Shown piece by piece: positions 17,534-25,417 of a stretch of 47,553 nucleotides of DNA. This stretch comes from Verrucomicrobiia bacterium (GTDB lineage Bacteria > Verrucomicrobiota > Verrucomicrobiia > Limisphaerales > JADLHS01), in NCBI GenBank assembly GCA_026125285.1, contig JAHCLO010000042.1, forward strand, positions 1-47,553, written 5' to 3'. Within the stretch, counting starts at the first letter, position 1. Each line of letters begins with the position of its first letter. A program made the translations under genes and the position numbers. The notes beneath the pieces are model-generated. The model was not told the origin of the DNA and did no database searches. It saw nothing but the letters and a program-made list of their open reading frames with translations.

Positions 17534-20500
17534 ATGTCGCACGCTGAATTTGTTCACCTGCATTTGCACACCGAATACTCGCTGCTCGACGGCGCCTGCC
17601 GCCTTGACCGGCTGGTGGACAAAGCGCATGCATTGAAATTTCCCGCCTTGGCCATCACCGACCACGGGGCCATGCATGGGGTGGTGGAGTTTTTCCAAGC
17701 GGCGCGGGATAAAGGTATCAAGCCGATCATTGGTTGCGAGGTGTATGTCGCCCCCGGCTCACGGCTCGAAAAGAAGACTGCCGGCGGCGGCGGGCGCGAT
17801 GTTTACAATCACCTCGTCCTGCTGGCGAAGGACGACACCGGCTACAAAAACCTGGTTCGCCTCGTCACCGCCGCGCATCTGGAGGGCTACTACTACAAGC
17901 CGCGCATAGACAAGGAACTGCTGGCCGCGCACAAGGGGGGACTCATCGCCCTGTCCGGCTGTCTGGCCAGCGAAATTCCGGAGTGCATCATCAAGGACCA
18001 GTTGCCCAGGGCGCGCGAGGCAGTGGACTGGTTCAAGCAGACCCTCGGCGCGGAGAATTTCTACCTTGAACTTCAGAACCACGGCATCTCCGATCAGGCC
18101 AAGGTCAACCAGCACTTGATCCAATGGGCGAAGGAATTCGATTTGAAGTGCGTGGCAACGAATGACGTGCATTATGTCGAAAAAGGTCATTCGCACGCGC
18201 ACGACTGCCTCGTGTGCATCGGCACCCAAACGCTTCTGAGTGATCCCAAGCGCATGAGCGCGGGCTACGTGGCGGAGCAATTCTACCTGCGTTCCGCCGA
18301 CGAGATGAAGGCGCGCTTTGCCGAGGTGCCGGACGCCATCAAGAACACGCTCGAAGTCGCCGAGAAGTGCAACGTCGAGTTCGACTTCAAGACGCTGCAT
18401 TATCCGGTGTTTCATCCGCCGGAACATTTCACCCGCGAAGGTTTCCTGCGGCAATGGCTGGCCGAGGGACTCTTTCGACGCTACACGATTCATGCGAAAG
18501 CCGAGGGTAAGGAATTTGTCATCGCGGGGATTGATGATCCGAGACGGCTGCCGACGTATCGCGTGAACGAACCCCTCATCCCGACCCTCTCCCCAAGGGA
18601 GAGGGAGAATCGTCCTCCGTCTTCAAGCGAAACGGCGACTGCCGACAACGCAGCGTGCGTGGGAGTAAGTGATGACAGCCGGGTGCTGTCCCCTCTCCCC
18701 GGGGGAGAGGGTCAGGGTGAGGGCGAGTCAAACAACCAACTTGCCGACCCCAACGTCCAAGCCGCCATCAAGGTCGTGATTGACCGCCTGCAAACCGAGT
18801 TGCAGGTCATCGAGAAGACGGGCTTCATCTCCTACTTTTTGATCGTCGGCGATTTCATCCGTTACGGCCGCAGTCAGGGCATCGCGTGCGTGGCCCGCGG
18901 CAGCGCTGCCGGTTCGCTGGTCACGTACCTGCTCGAGATCGCGAACGTGGACCCGATTCGTTACGGCCTGCTGTTCGAGCGTTTCCTGAATCCCGAGCGC
19001 GTCAATCCGCCCGACATTGACATTGATTTCGCCGACGACCGCCGTGCCGACGTCATTGAGTACGTGCGCGAGAAGTATGGGCGCGATTCCGTCGCGCAGA
19101 TCATCACCTTTGGCACCATGGGCGCGAAGTCCGTGGTGCGCGACGTGGGCCGCGTGATGGGCTTGAGTTACAGCGAGTGCGACCGCCTGGCGAAACTGAT
19201 CCCGGCCGAGTTGAAGATGACGCTCGAGAAGGCGCTCAAGCAGTCGCCCGAACTCAAACAGGCCTACGAAACGGAGGAAACCACGCGCGAGTTGATTGAC
19301 ACCGCGCTCATCCTCGAGGACCTCACGCGCAACGCCAGCGTTCACGCCGCCGGCGTGGTCATCGGCGACCAGCCGCTCGTGAATCTGCTTCCGCTCAAGC
19401 AGGACGACAGCGGCACGCTCGTCACCCAATATGCCATGGGCCCGGTCGGCGACCTCGGCCTGCTCAAGATGGATTTCCTCGGTCTCAAGACGCTCACCGT
19501 CATCCGCAACACCTGCGAGATGGTTCGACAGACCAAGGGCATCACCGTGGACGTGGACCAGTTGCCGCTCGACGACGCAAAGGCGTACGACCTGCTCAAC
19601 AAGGCCAACACGCTCGGCGTGTTCCAATTGGAATCCGGCGGGATGCGCGACCTGTGCCGGAAGTTCCAAATCGCGAGCGTCGAGCATATCACCGCGCTGG
19701 TGGCGCTGTATCGTCCCGGGCCGATGGACCTTATTCCCGAATTCATCAAGCGTCGGCACGGCGAGGTGAAGGTGGAATATGAGCATCCCCTGCTCGAACC
19801 CATCGCGAAGGAAACCTACGGCATCCTGATCTACCAGGAACAGGTGATGCAGGCGGCACAGGTGCTGGCGGGTTACACGCTCGGCGGCGCGGACCTGCTC
19901 CGGCGCGCGATGGGCAAGAAGAAGGTCGAGGAGATGCAGAAGCAGCGCGAGACGTTCGTCAAGGGCTGCCAGGAGAAGAACCGCATCCCCAAGACCAAGG
20001 CGAACCAGATTTTCGATTTGCTCGAAAAGTTCGCCGGCTACGGCTTCAACAAATCGCACGCTGCCGCCTACGCCATCGTGGCCTATCAGACCGCGTATCT
20101 GAAGGCCAATTATCCGGTCGAATTTCTCTGCGCGATGATGACCAACGACATGGGTGACACGGCCAAGCTCAGTCAATACATCGCCGAGGCGCGCACCATG
20201 GGCATCGAAGTGCTCGCCCCAGACGTGAATGAAAGCCGGGTGACGTTTGCGCCAGGCGGGAGCGTAGTGGCACGGGCGTCCCGCCCGTTCGATTCGGAAC
20301 AGCAACAACGGGGCGAGGCGCACATTCCTGCAACCATGTTGACACCATTCGACGGGTCGCGCCTGGCGAGTGCTTACTCACGCGCGTTACCTCACTGGCA
20401 ACAGGAAGGCGCGACCTATTTCGTCACCTTTCGACTGGCGGATTCGTTGCCGCAGGACGTTTACAGAAGCTGGCGAGATGAACGCGAACGCGCGCTGCAC

Positions 20501-22081
20501 GAAGCGAAGCAAGCCACCATTGATTCCGAAGAGAAGAAAGCCGAATTGCTGGAGCAAATCGCAGAAGAATACGCCGAAAAACTGGAACGCCACCTCGATC
20601 AAGGAATTGGGGAATGTTGGATGCAAAGGCCCGAAGTGTCGCAGATCGTCGAGAATGCGCTACGTCACTTCGACGGGGACCGTTATCTACTGGGCAGCTA
20701 CGTTGTGATGCCCAATCATGTTCACGTGCTGGTGCGGCCTGCCATGGAGCACAAGCTGCTGGACATTCTGCAATCTTGGAAGTCCTTTACGGCCAAGGAA
20801 GCGAACAAGGTGCTTGGGCGATCCGGCGAGTTCTGGCAGCCGGAATCTTTCGATCATATTGTTCGGAATGAGCAGCAGTTGGAGAAGTTCGGTTGTTACA
20901 TCGAGGAGAATCCGATGCGGGCTGGTTTGCAGGAGGGCGAATATCGCTTGGGTGGTGGAGTAGCACGGGCGTGCCGCCTGTCCGATTCAGGACAGAGACG
21001 AACGGGCGGGACGCCCGTGCCACTACAGCCCATCCGCTTCGGCCTCGCCGCCATCAAAGGTGTGGGCGAAGTGGCGGTTCAAACCATTTTGAAAGCCCGC
21101 GATGAGGGCGGGAAATTCACGTCTCTCTCGGACATGTGCGAGCGGGTGGACAGCCGCACGGTGAACCGGAAAATCTTGGAGGCGCTCATCAAGAGCGGCG
21201 CGTGCGACTGTTTCGGGCAGACCCGCGCCACGCTGTTCGCGCAGACCGAGCGCACGCTGGCTCGCGCGGCGAGCCTCCAGTCCGACAAACAAAAGGGCCA
21301 AAGCTCGCTGTTCGGCATGTTGGAGGAAAAGAGCGGCTCGATGCCCGAAACCATCGTCAACCTGCCCGAGTGGCCGCAGCATGAATTGCTGGCGCACGAG
21401 AAGGAACTGCTCGGCTTTTACGTCACCGGCCACCCGCTCACTCCCTACGCGCCGATCCTGGAAAAGTACTGTCTGCACCACACCGCCGCCCTCGCCGAAC
21501 TGCCCAACCGCAGCCTGACGCGCCTCGGCGGTCTCATCGCCGCCGCGCAACACGGCGTCTCGAAGAAGAGCGGCAAGCCCTACTCGATGATCACGCTGGA
21601 GGACTTGCACGGCTCGGTGCAGGTGCTGGTGATGAACGAGAACTATGACAAGTTCCGCGCGCTGCTCGAAGTCAACCGGGCCATCCTCGTCGTTGGCGAG
21701 GTGAACACCAGCGACGAACGTCCGAAGATCTTTCCGCAGGAGATCATGCCGTTGGAGGATGCGCCCAAGAAATACACCAAACAGGTTCACCTGCGACTGC
21801 ACACGGCGCATTTGAAACCCGAGAGCATGGAAGCCGTGCGCGACCTGATCACCGCCCATCCGGGCCGGTGTCCGTTGCTCCTGTGTTTTCGCCAGCCCAG
21901 TGGCCAGGTCGTGTTTATTGAGCCGCACGAGCGATTTGCCGTAACCCCATCGCGCGAACTGCAGGCGGCGGCGGATCGCTTGTTTGGCGAGGACACCTAC
22001 TACGTGAAGGTGGACATGTCGTTGCCGGAGCGGCAACAACGCTGGGGCCGGCGTCCTGAAGCGGGCAATGGTGACGAATAG
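17534..22081 (+). CDS. dnaE: DNA polymerase III alpha subunit with an in-frame RAYT transposase and a second repeat insertion
   Basis: Catalytic subunit of the replicative polymerase. From the ATG at 17534 the frame encodes 1515 residues, versus about 1160 for E. coli DnaE. The N-terminal PHP domain is clear (HLHLHTEYSLLDG, ITDHGAMHG), the catalytic aspartates lie in PDIDIDFADDRR near residue 492, and IRFGLAAIKGVGE and the OB-fold/C-terminal region are present. Two segments are foreign: about 346-396, translated from a palindromic repeat, and about 910-1164, containing a complete RAYT-type Y1 transposase between perfect 27-bp inverted REPs. Removing both leaves about 1210 residues, normal for DnaE. 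No stop or frameshift interrupts the frame. The second insert falls just before IRFGLAAIKGVGE, where E. coli DnaE has a short turn. I see no other dnaE here, so the product is presumably functional. Confidence 0.93.
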   Translation: MSHAEFVHLHLHTEYSLLDGACRLDRLVDKAHALKFPALAITDHGAMHGVVEFFQAARDKGIKPIIGCEVYVAPGSRLEKKTAGGGGRDVYNHLVLLAKDDTGYKNLVRLVTAAHLEGYYYKPRIDKELLAAHKGGLIALSGCLASEIPECIIKDQLPRAREAVDWFKQTLGAENFYLELQNHGISDQAKVNQHLIQWAKEFDLKCVATNDVHYVEKGHSHAHDCLVCIGTQTLLSDPKRMSAGYVAEQFYLRSADEMKARFAEVPDAIKNTLEVAEKCNVEFDFKTLHYPVFHPPEHFTREGFLRQWLAEGLFRRYTIHAKAEGKEFVIAGIDDPRRLPTYRVNEPLIPTLSPRERENRPPSSSETATADNAACVGVSDDSRVLSPLPGGEGQGEGESNNQLADPNVQAAIKVVIDRLQTELQVIEKTGFISYFLIVGDFIRYGRSQGIACVARGSAAGSLVTYLLEIANVDPIRYGLLFERFLNPERVNPPDIDIDFADDRRADVIEYVREKYGRDSVAQIITFGTMGAKSVVRDVGRVMGLSYSECDRLAKLIPAELKMTLEKALKQSPELKQAYETEETTRELIDTALILEDLTRNASVHAAGVVIGDQPLVNLLPLKQDDSGTLVTQYAMGPVGDLGLLKMDFLGLKTLTVIRNTCEMVRQTKGITVDVDQLPLDDAKAYDLLNKANTLGVFQLESGGMRDLCRKFQIASVEHITALVALYRPGPMDLIPEFIKRRHGEVKVEYEHPLLEPIAKETYGILIYQEQVMQAAQVLAGYTLGGADLLRRAMGKKKVEEMQKQRETFVKGCQEKNRIPKTKANQIFDLLEKFAGYGFNKSHAAAYAIVAYQTAYLKANYPVEFLCAMMTNDMGDTAKLSQYIAEARTMGIEVLAPDVNESRVTFAPGGSVVARASRPFDSEQQQRGEAHIPATMLTPFDGSRLASAYSRALPHWQQEGATYFVTFRLADSLPQDVYRSWRDERERALHEAKQATIDSEEKKAELLEQIAEEYAEKLERHLDQGIGECWMQRPEVSQIVENALRHFDGDRYLLGSYVVMPNHVHVLVRPAMEHKLLDILQSWKSFTAKEANKVLGRSGEFWQPESFDHIVRNEQQLEKFGCYIEENPMRAGLQEGEYRLGGGVARACRLSDSGQRRTGGTPVPLQPIRFGLAAIKGVGEVAVQTILKARDEGGKFTSLSDMCERVDSRTVNRKILEALIKSGACDCFGQTRATLFAQTERTLARAASLQSDKQKGQSSLFGMLEEKSGSMPETIVNLPEWPQHELLAHEKELLGFYVTGHPLTPYAPILEKYCLHHTAALAELPNRSLTRLGGLIAAAQHGVSKKSGKPYSMITLEDLHGSVQVLVMNENYDKFRALLEVNRAILVVGEVNTSDERPKIFPQEIMPLEDAPKKYTKQVHLRLHTAHLKPESMEAVRDLITAHPGRCPLLLCFRQPSGQVVFIEPHERFAVTPSRELQAAADRLFGEDTYYVKVDMSLPERQQRWGRRPEAGNGDE
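18573..18723. repeat. Inverted-repeat element inserted in frame in dnaE
   Basis: A left arm (18573-18593) and a right arm (18703-18723) are 21-bp inverted repeats with two mismatches. Each is followed or preceded by its own small CTCTCCC/GGGAGAG palindrome. The same family occurs at least six times in the 28.7-29.5 kb island. The translated segment (LIPTLSPRERE ... LSPLPGGEGQGEGE) does not belong to DnaE and lies in the linker after the PHP domain. Confidence 0.85.
20264..21026. mobile_element. REP-associated tyrosine transposase (RAYT) element embedded in dnaE
   Basis: Perfect 27-bp inverted repeats (20264-20290 and 21000-21026) bound the element. Each contains the REP hairpin ACGGGCG-TCC-CGCCCGT. 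Between them the dnaE frame encodes a TnpA_REP/Y1 transposase: YFVTFRLADSLP near the start, the HUH metal motif in MPNHVHVLVRP (HVH near DnaE residue 1061), LQSWKSFTAKEAN, and the candidate catalytic Tyr in CYIEENPMRAGL (about 1120). An ATG at 20337 could start it independently. There is no transposase stop codon: the frame reads through the right REP pair back into DnaE. RAYTs are known to act on REP sequences through single-stranded intermediates. Whether this copy is active cannot be told. Confidence 0.9.
20959..21026. repeat. Two inverted REPs at the right end of the RAYT (BIME-like)
   Basis: A diverged REP copy (TAGCACGGGCGTGCCGCCTG, from 20961) faces the perfect copy at 21000-21026 across a GTCC-GATTCA-GGAC hairpin (20980-20993). 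Together they form an imperfect palindrome of about 66 bases, the arrangement expected of a bacterial interspersed mosaic element. Confidence 0.75.
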
Positions 22082-22195
22082 ACCGTGGCCCGCGTTCCTG
22101 CTGTTCGAAAGTGGCTTCCGGCAAGCCTGTCAGATGTTCCGGCAGCCAGCGTCGCAATCAACCACCGCGAGGGCAGTTCACGGGAATGGCGGGCG

Positions 22196-23299
22196 CTACA
22201 CGTTGAACTTGAACAGCAGCACGTCGCCGTCCCGCACCACGTAGTCGCGGCCTTCGTGCGAGTAGTGGCCGGTTTCCCGCGCACGCCCGATCGAGCCGGC
22301 GGCCACCAAGTCCTGCCAACTCACGCGTTCGGCCTTGATGAATCCGCGCTCGAAGTCCGTGTGAATTGTGCCCGCAGCACGCGCGGCAGTGTCGCCACCG
22401 TGGAGAGTCCAGGCGCGGACTTCCTTTTCGTTGAAGGTGAAGAAAGTCCTCAGTCCCAGCAGTTGATAGGTGCTGCGAATCAACGCGGCCACACCGGATT
22501 CCTGAACGCCCAACTCGGCCAGGTATTGCTGCGCTTCTTCGGGCGATAAATCCGCCAGGTCGCTCTCCAGTTGCGCGCAGATGACCACGGTGTCACAGGC
22601 ATGATGCGTGCGCGTGTAGTCGCGCACTTTGGCAACCTGCGGATGCATGTCGGCGGTCGCCAGTTCGTTTTCCTTCACGTTCGCCGCGAAAATCGTGGGG
22701 CGTGCGGTGAGCAGAAAACAGTTTTTCGCCAGTTCCCATTCTTCCTTGGCCAGAGGCAGGGTGGCGGCGGGTTTGCCGGCGTTGAGATGCGGTTCGATTT
22801 TGTCGAGCACATGGCTCTCGGCGACGGCGTGTTTGTCGCCGCCTTTAAGTTCTTTGCTGATCTTCTCCCGCCGTCGGCGCAACGCTTCCAGATCGGCCAG
22901 CACCAGTTCCGTACTGATGATTTCAATGTCGCGGATCGGATCCACGCTGCCGGTCACGTGGACGACGTCCGGGTCCTCGAAACAACGCACGACCTGTACG
23001 AGGGCGTCCACTTCGCGGATGTGACTGAGGAATTTGTTGCCCAACCCCTCGCCCTGCGAAGCCCCTTTCACCAGGCCGGCGATGTCCACGAATTCGATGG
23101 CGGCGTGGATCACCGTGCTGACCTTGGCCACCCTCGCGAGGGCGGCCAACCGCGCATCCGGGACACTTACGACGCCGAGGTTGGGTTCGATGGTGCAGAA
23201 AGGGTAGTTTTCCGCCGGCGCTTTGTGAGAGCGGGTGACGGCGTTGAACAATGTGGACTTGCCCACATTGGGCAGCCCGACGATTCCGGCGCGCAGCAT
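22196..23299 (-). CDS. ychF: Redox-regulated ribosome-binding ATPase YchF/OLA1
   Basis: This 367-residue Obg-related P-loop protein has G1 GLPNVGKST near residue 8, G3 VDIAGLVKGAS and the G4 position NVKE instead of NKxD (in FAANVKENELA), the change that makes YchF/OLA1 prefer ATP. A coiled-coil insertion and a C-terminal TGS domain follow, with the conserved ending YVVRDGDVLLFKFNV. Length and start (ATG at 23299, MLRAGIVGLPNVGKS) are exactly those of the family. It lies downstream of obg on the same strand after about 80 bases and converges on dnaE. Members bind the ribosome and are linked to stress responses. Confidence 0.95.
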   Translation of the reverse strand: MLRAGIVGLPNVGKSTLFNAVTRSHKAPAENYPFCTIEPNLGVVSVPDARLAALARVAKVSTVIHAAIEFVDIAGLVKGASQGEGLGNKFLSHIREVDALVQVVRCFEDPDVVHVTGSVDPIRDIEIISTELVLADLEALRRRREKISKELKGGDKHAVAESHVLDKIEPHLNAGKPAATLPLAKEEWELAKNCFLLTARPTIFAANVKENELATADMHPQVAKVRDYTRTHHACDTVVICAQLESDLADLSPEEAQQYLAELGVQESGVAALIRSTYQLLGLRTFFTFNEKEVRAWTLHGGDTAARAAGTIHTDFERGFIKAERVSWQDLVAAGSIGRARETGHYSHEGRDYVVRDGDVLLFKFNV

Positions 23300-23380
23300 A
23301 AATCTCCAACGGCAAGAAATCGCAAAGCAAGGGGCGAGGGAAGCAAAAACTGCGTGCCGCCTGGCGCTCCAGCGCCGCGT

Positions 23381-24550
23381 TCAATCGGCAGTTTCTTCGA
23401 CTGCTTCACGAATCAGCTTCTTGAACTGGCCAACGCCTTCGTCGAAGGCGGCGGCCATGGGCAGGACGGGAGTTCTGCGGATCCGGCGTTTGAATGTCTT
23501 CAGGTTTTCCAACGCAGCCGGTTCATCCATTTTGTTCGCCACCACCAGCCGGGGTTTGTGGAGGAGGGCGGGATCGTACAACTCCAATTCAGTTAGCAGT
23601 TGCCGGTAGTCGTCCCAGGGCGCTCGGTTGTCCGCGCCTGCCATGTCGAGCAAAAGCACGAGTACCTTGCAGCGCTGGATGTGGCGCAGGAACGCGTAGC
23701 CGAGACCGACATTCTGGTGCGCTCCCTCAATCAGCCCCGGCACGTCGCAGACGGTGAGCCGGCGCCAGTCCGGATACTCGACGATGCCAATCTGCGGATG
23801 CAGCGTGGTGAATGGGTAGGGCGCGATTTTTGGGCGGGCCCGCGAAATGGCAGTCAGCAGCGTGGATTTGCCGGCGTTCGGATAACCCACCAGGCCCACC
23901 TCGGCCATGATGCGCAGTTCGAGCAGGAATTCTCCCTCATCACCTGGCTCGCCCGGTTGCGCGAAGCGTGGGGTCTGCCGGGTGGCCGTGGCGAAGTTGC
24001 GATTGCCCAGCCCTCCGCGTCCGCCCTTGCACAAAACAAACTGCTGCCCGTGTTGGGTCAAATCGGCGACCAGTTCTCCCTTGGTTGCGTGGGCTGCCAT
24101 CGCCGTGCTTTCCTCCGCCTCGCTCAAGTCAACTTCCCGCGCCACGATTCTCCCGGCGCCCCGAATTACCGGGCGCTGGCTGATGCTGGCTTTGAGCATC
24201 GGAGCGTCATCGTCGGTCTCCTCGGACTCCGGACCTGCCGGTTCCGTTGTCGTGGGCAGCCGCCACACGAGTGTGCCACACGGCACCTTGACGATGAGGT
24301 CCTTGCCGGCTCGGCCATCCATGCCTTTGCCCAAGCCGCCACCGCCTTTCTCGGCAATCAGGCGCGGCACATAATACTGGGCGATCAAATTGTTGAGATC
24401 ATGATCCGCCTGGAGGATCACGCTCCCGCCGCGTCCGCCATTGCCGCCGCTGGGACCGCCTTTGGGAACATAGGCTTCGCGATGAAACGCCACGCTACCT
24501 TTGCCGCCATGGCCGGCTTGAGCGAAAATCTTGATCTCGTCAATGAACAT
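23381..24550 (-). CDS. obgE: Obg/CgtA GTPase
   Basis: Essential GTPase acting in 50S ribosome maturation and growth control. The 389-residue protein has the glycine-rich Obg fold (residues 1 to about 210, FIDEIKIFAQAGHGGKGS, GGPSGGNGGRGG) followed by the G domain: G1 GYPNAGKST, switch II DVPGLIEGAH, G4 NKMD. Compared with E. coli the Obg fold carries roughly 55 extra residues between CGTLVWR and GELVADLTQ (about 100-155), including an acidic stretch. There is essentially no C-terminal extension. It follows rpmA on the same strand, but a terminator separates them. The rplU-rpmA-obg order is the conserved arrangement. Confidence 0.95.
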   Translation of the reverse strand: MFIDEIKIFAQAGHGGKGSVAFHREAYVPKGGPSGGNGGRGGSVILQADHDLNNLIAQYYVPRLIAEKGGGGLGKGMDGRAGKDLIVKVPCGTLVWRLPTTTEPAGPESEETDDDAPMLKASISQRPVIRGAGRIVAREVDLSEAEESTAMAAHATKGELVADLTQHGQQFVLCKGGRGGLGNRNFATATRQTPRFAQPGEPGDEGEFLLELRIMAEVGLVGYPNAGKSTLLTAISRARPKIAPYPFTTLHPQIGIVEYPDWRRLTVCDVPGLIEGAHQNVGLGYAFLRHIQRCKVLVLLLDMAGADNRAPWDDYRQLLTELELYDPALLHKPRLVVANKMDEPAALENLKTFKRRIRRTPVLPMAAAFDEGVGQFKKLIREAVEETAD

Positions 24551-24634
24551 CCGATCGGGGGCTGCTTACGCTTGATCTTAATCCGTTCACTACAGTGCAG
24601 CTTGGGTGGCAGGTCAGGAGCAGGTTTAAGCGAA

Positions 24635-24662
24635 TAAAAAAGGCGAGGCGTGTGGCCTCGCC
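24635..24662 (-). terminator. Rho-independent terminator between rpmA and obg
   Basis: Read on the minus strand: a perfect 8-bp stem GGCGAGGC/GCCTCGCC (24662-24655 with 24649-24642), a five-base loop and a run of six Ts (24641-24636). It lies about 20 bases after the rpmA stop codon and would reduce or end transcription before obg. Confidence 0.88.
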
Positions 24663-24682
24663 ATGAAATTGTCTGCCGATGA

Positions 24683-24943
24683 TCAGTTGGCCGCGGCGAC
24701 CTCGGCCACGATGTTGACGCGGCGACCATCCTTGTCAAAACGGACCTTGCCGGCCTTCAGCGCAAAGAGCGTCCAGTCGCGACCCGTGCCCACGTTTTGG
24801 CCCGCCACGAACTTGGTGCCGCGCTGGCGCACAATGATGCTGCCGGCAGTGACCTCCTCGCCGCCATACGCCTTGACGCCGAGCCGCTTGCTGACGCTGT
24901 CACGCCCGTTGCGGACGCTGCCTTGACCTTTCTTATGTGCCAT
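24683..24943 (-). CDS. rpmA: 50S ribosomal protein L27
   Basis: The 86-residue protein starts MAHKKGQGSVRNGRDS, the classic L27 N-terminus that reaches the peptidyl-transferase centre, followed by RLGVKAYGGEEV and IIVRQRGTKF. It begins directly with MAHKKG, so the N-terminal cleavage extension of Firmicutes L27 is absent. It lies 11 bases after rplU and shares its transcript, which probably ends at the terminator downstream. Confidence 0.97.
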   Translation of the reverse strand: MAHKKGQGSVRNGRDSVSKRLGVKAYGGEEVTAGSIIVRQRGTKFVAGQNVGTGRDWTLFALKAGKVRFDKDGRRVNIVAEVAAAN

Positions 24944-24954
24944 AAACTGTTCTC

Positions 24955-25269
24955 CTAGCCGTTGATTTCCTTGATCTTCACCACCGTAAGTTCCTGCCGG
25001 TGGCCGATGCTTTTATGATAACCTTTGCGGCGCTTCATCTTGAAGGTGAGTTTCTTCTCGCCGCGTTTGTGCCCAATCACGTCCGCCACCACGGTGGCGC
25101 CGTTGACGGTCGGAGCACCGACCGCGATCTTGCCGTCGTTGTTCACCAACAAGACGCGGTCAAAACTGACCGATTGCCCGGCTTCCGTGGTCAGGCGTTC
25201 AATTTCCAAGGTGTCGCCAGGGGCTACCCGGTATTGTTTGCTTCCGGTTTCTATGATTGAATAGGTCAC
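24955..25269 (-). CDS. rplU: 50S ribosomal protein L21
   Basis: The 104-residue protein shows the L21 pattern: YSIIETGSKQYRV at the N-terminus, IGHKRGEKKLTFKMKRRKGY in the middle (a basic rRNA-binding hairpin) and GHRQELTVVKI at the end. It is the first gene of the rplU-rpmA pair, with L27 and obg downstream in the conserved order. About 150 bases upstream are non-coding and should hold the promoter, which I could not identify. Confidence 0.97.
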   Translation of the reverse strand: MTYSIIETGSKQYRVAPGDTLEIERLTTEAGQSVSFDRVLLVNNDGKIAVGAPTVNGATVVADVIGHKRGEKKLTFKMKRRKGYHKSIGHRQELTVVKIKEING

Positions 25270-25417
25270 AGTAAAATCCCGTTCTTTTCCGTTCTTCTAA
25301 GGGACGCAGAAGCTATCGAAGAAGCGGGAGATTGCAACTGAAAAAACGCGAAAAACACGGCAATACCCCACCGCCCCGGAATGATGGATGGTGGCTGCTG
25401 GATTCCTCGCCCAAGAC

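Noticed and set aside
18728..20323. 531-codon minus-strand frame inside dnaE
   Set aside because: Antisense to the conserved polymerase core of DnaE; no motif of its own.
20264..21026. Intein in DnaE
   Set aside because: DnaE is a classic intein host, but the edges lack the N-terminal Cys and C-terminal His-Asn-Cys/Ser, and the content is a Y1 transposase with REP ends, not a splicing domain.
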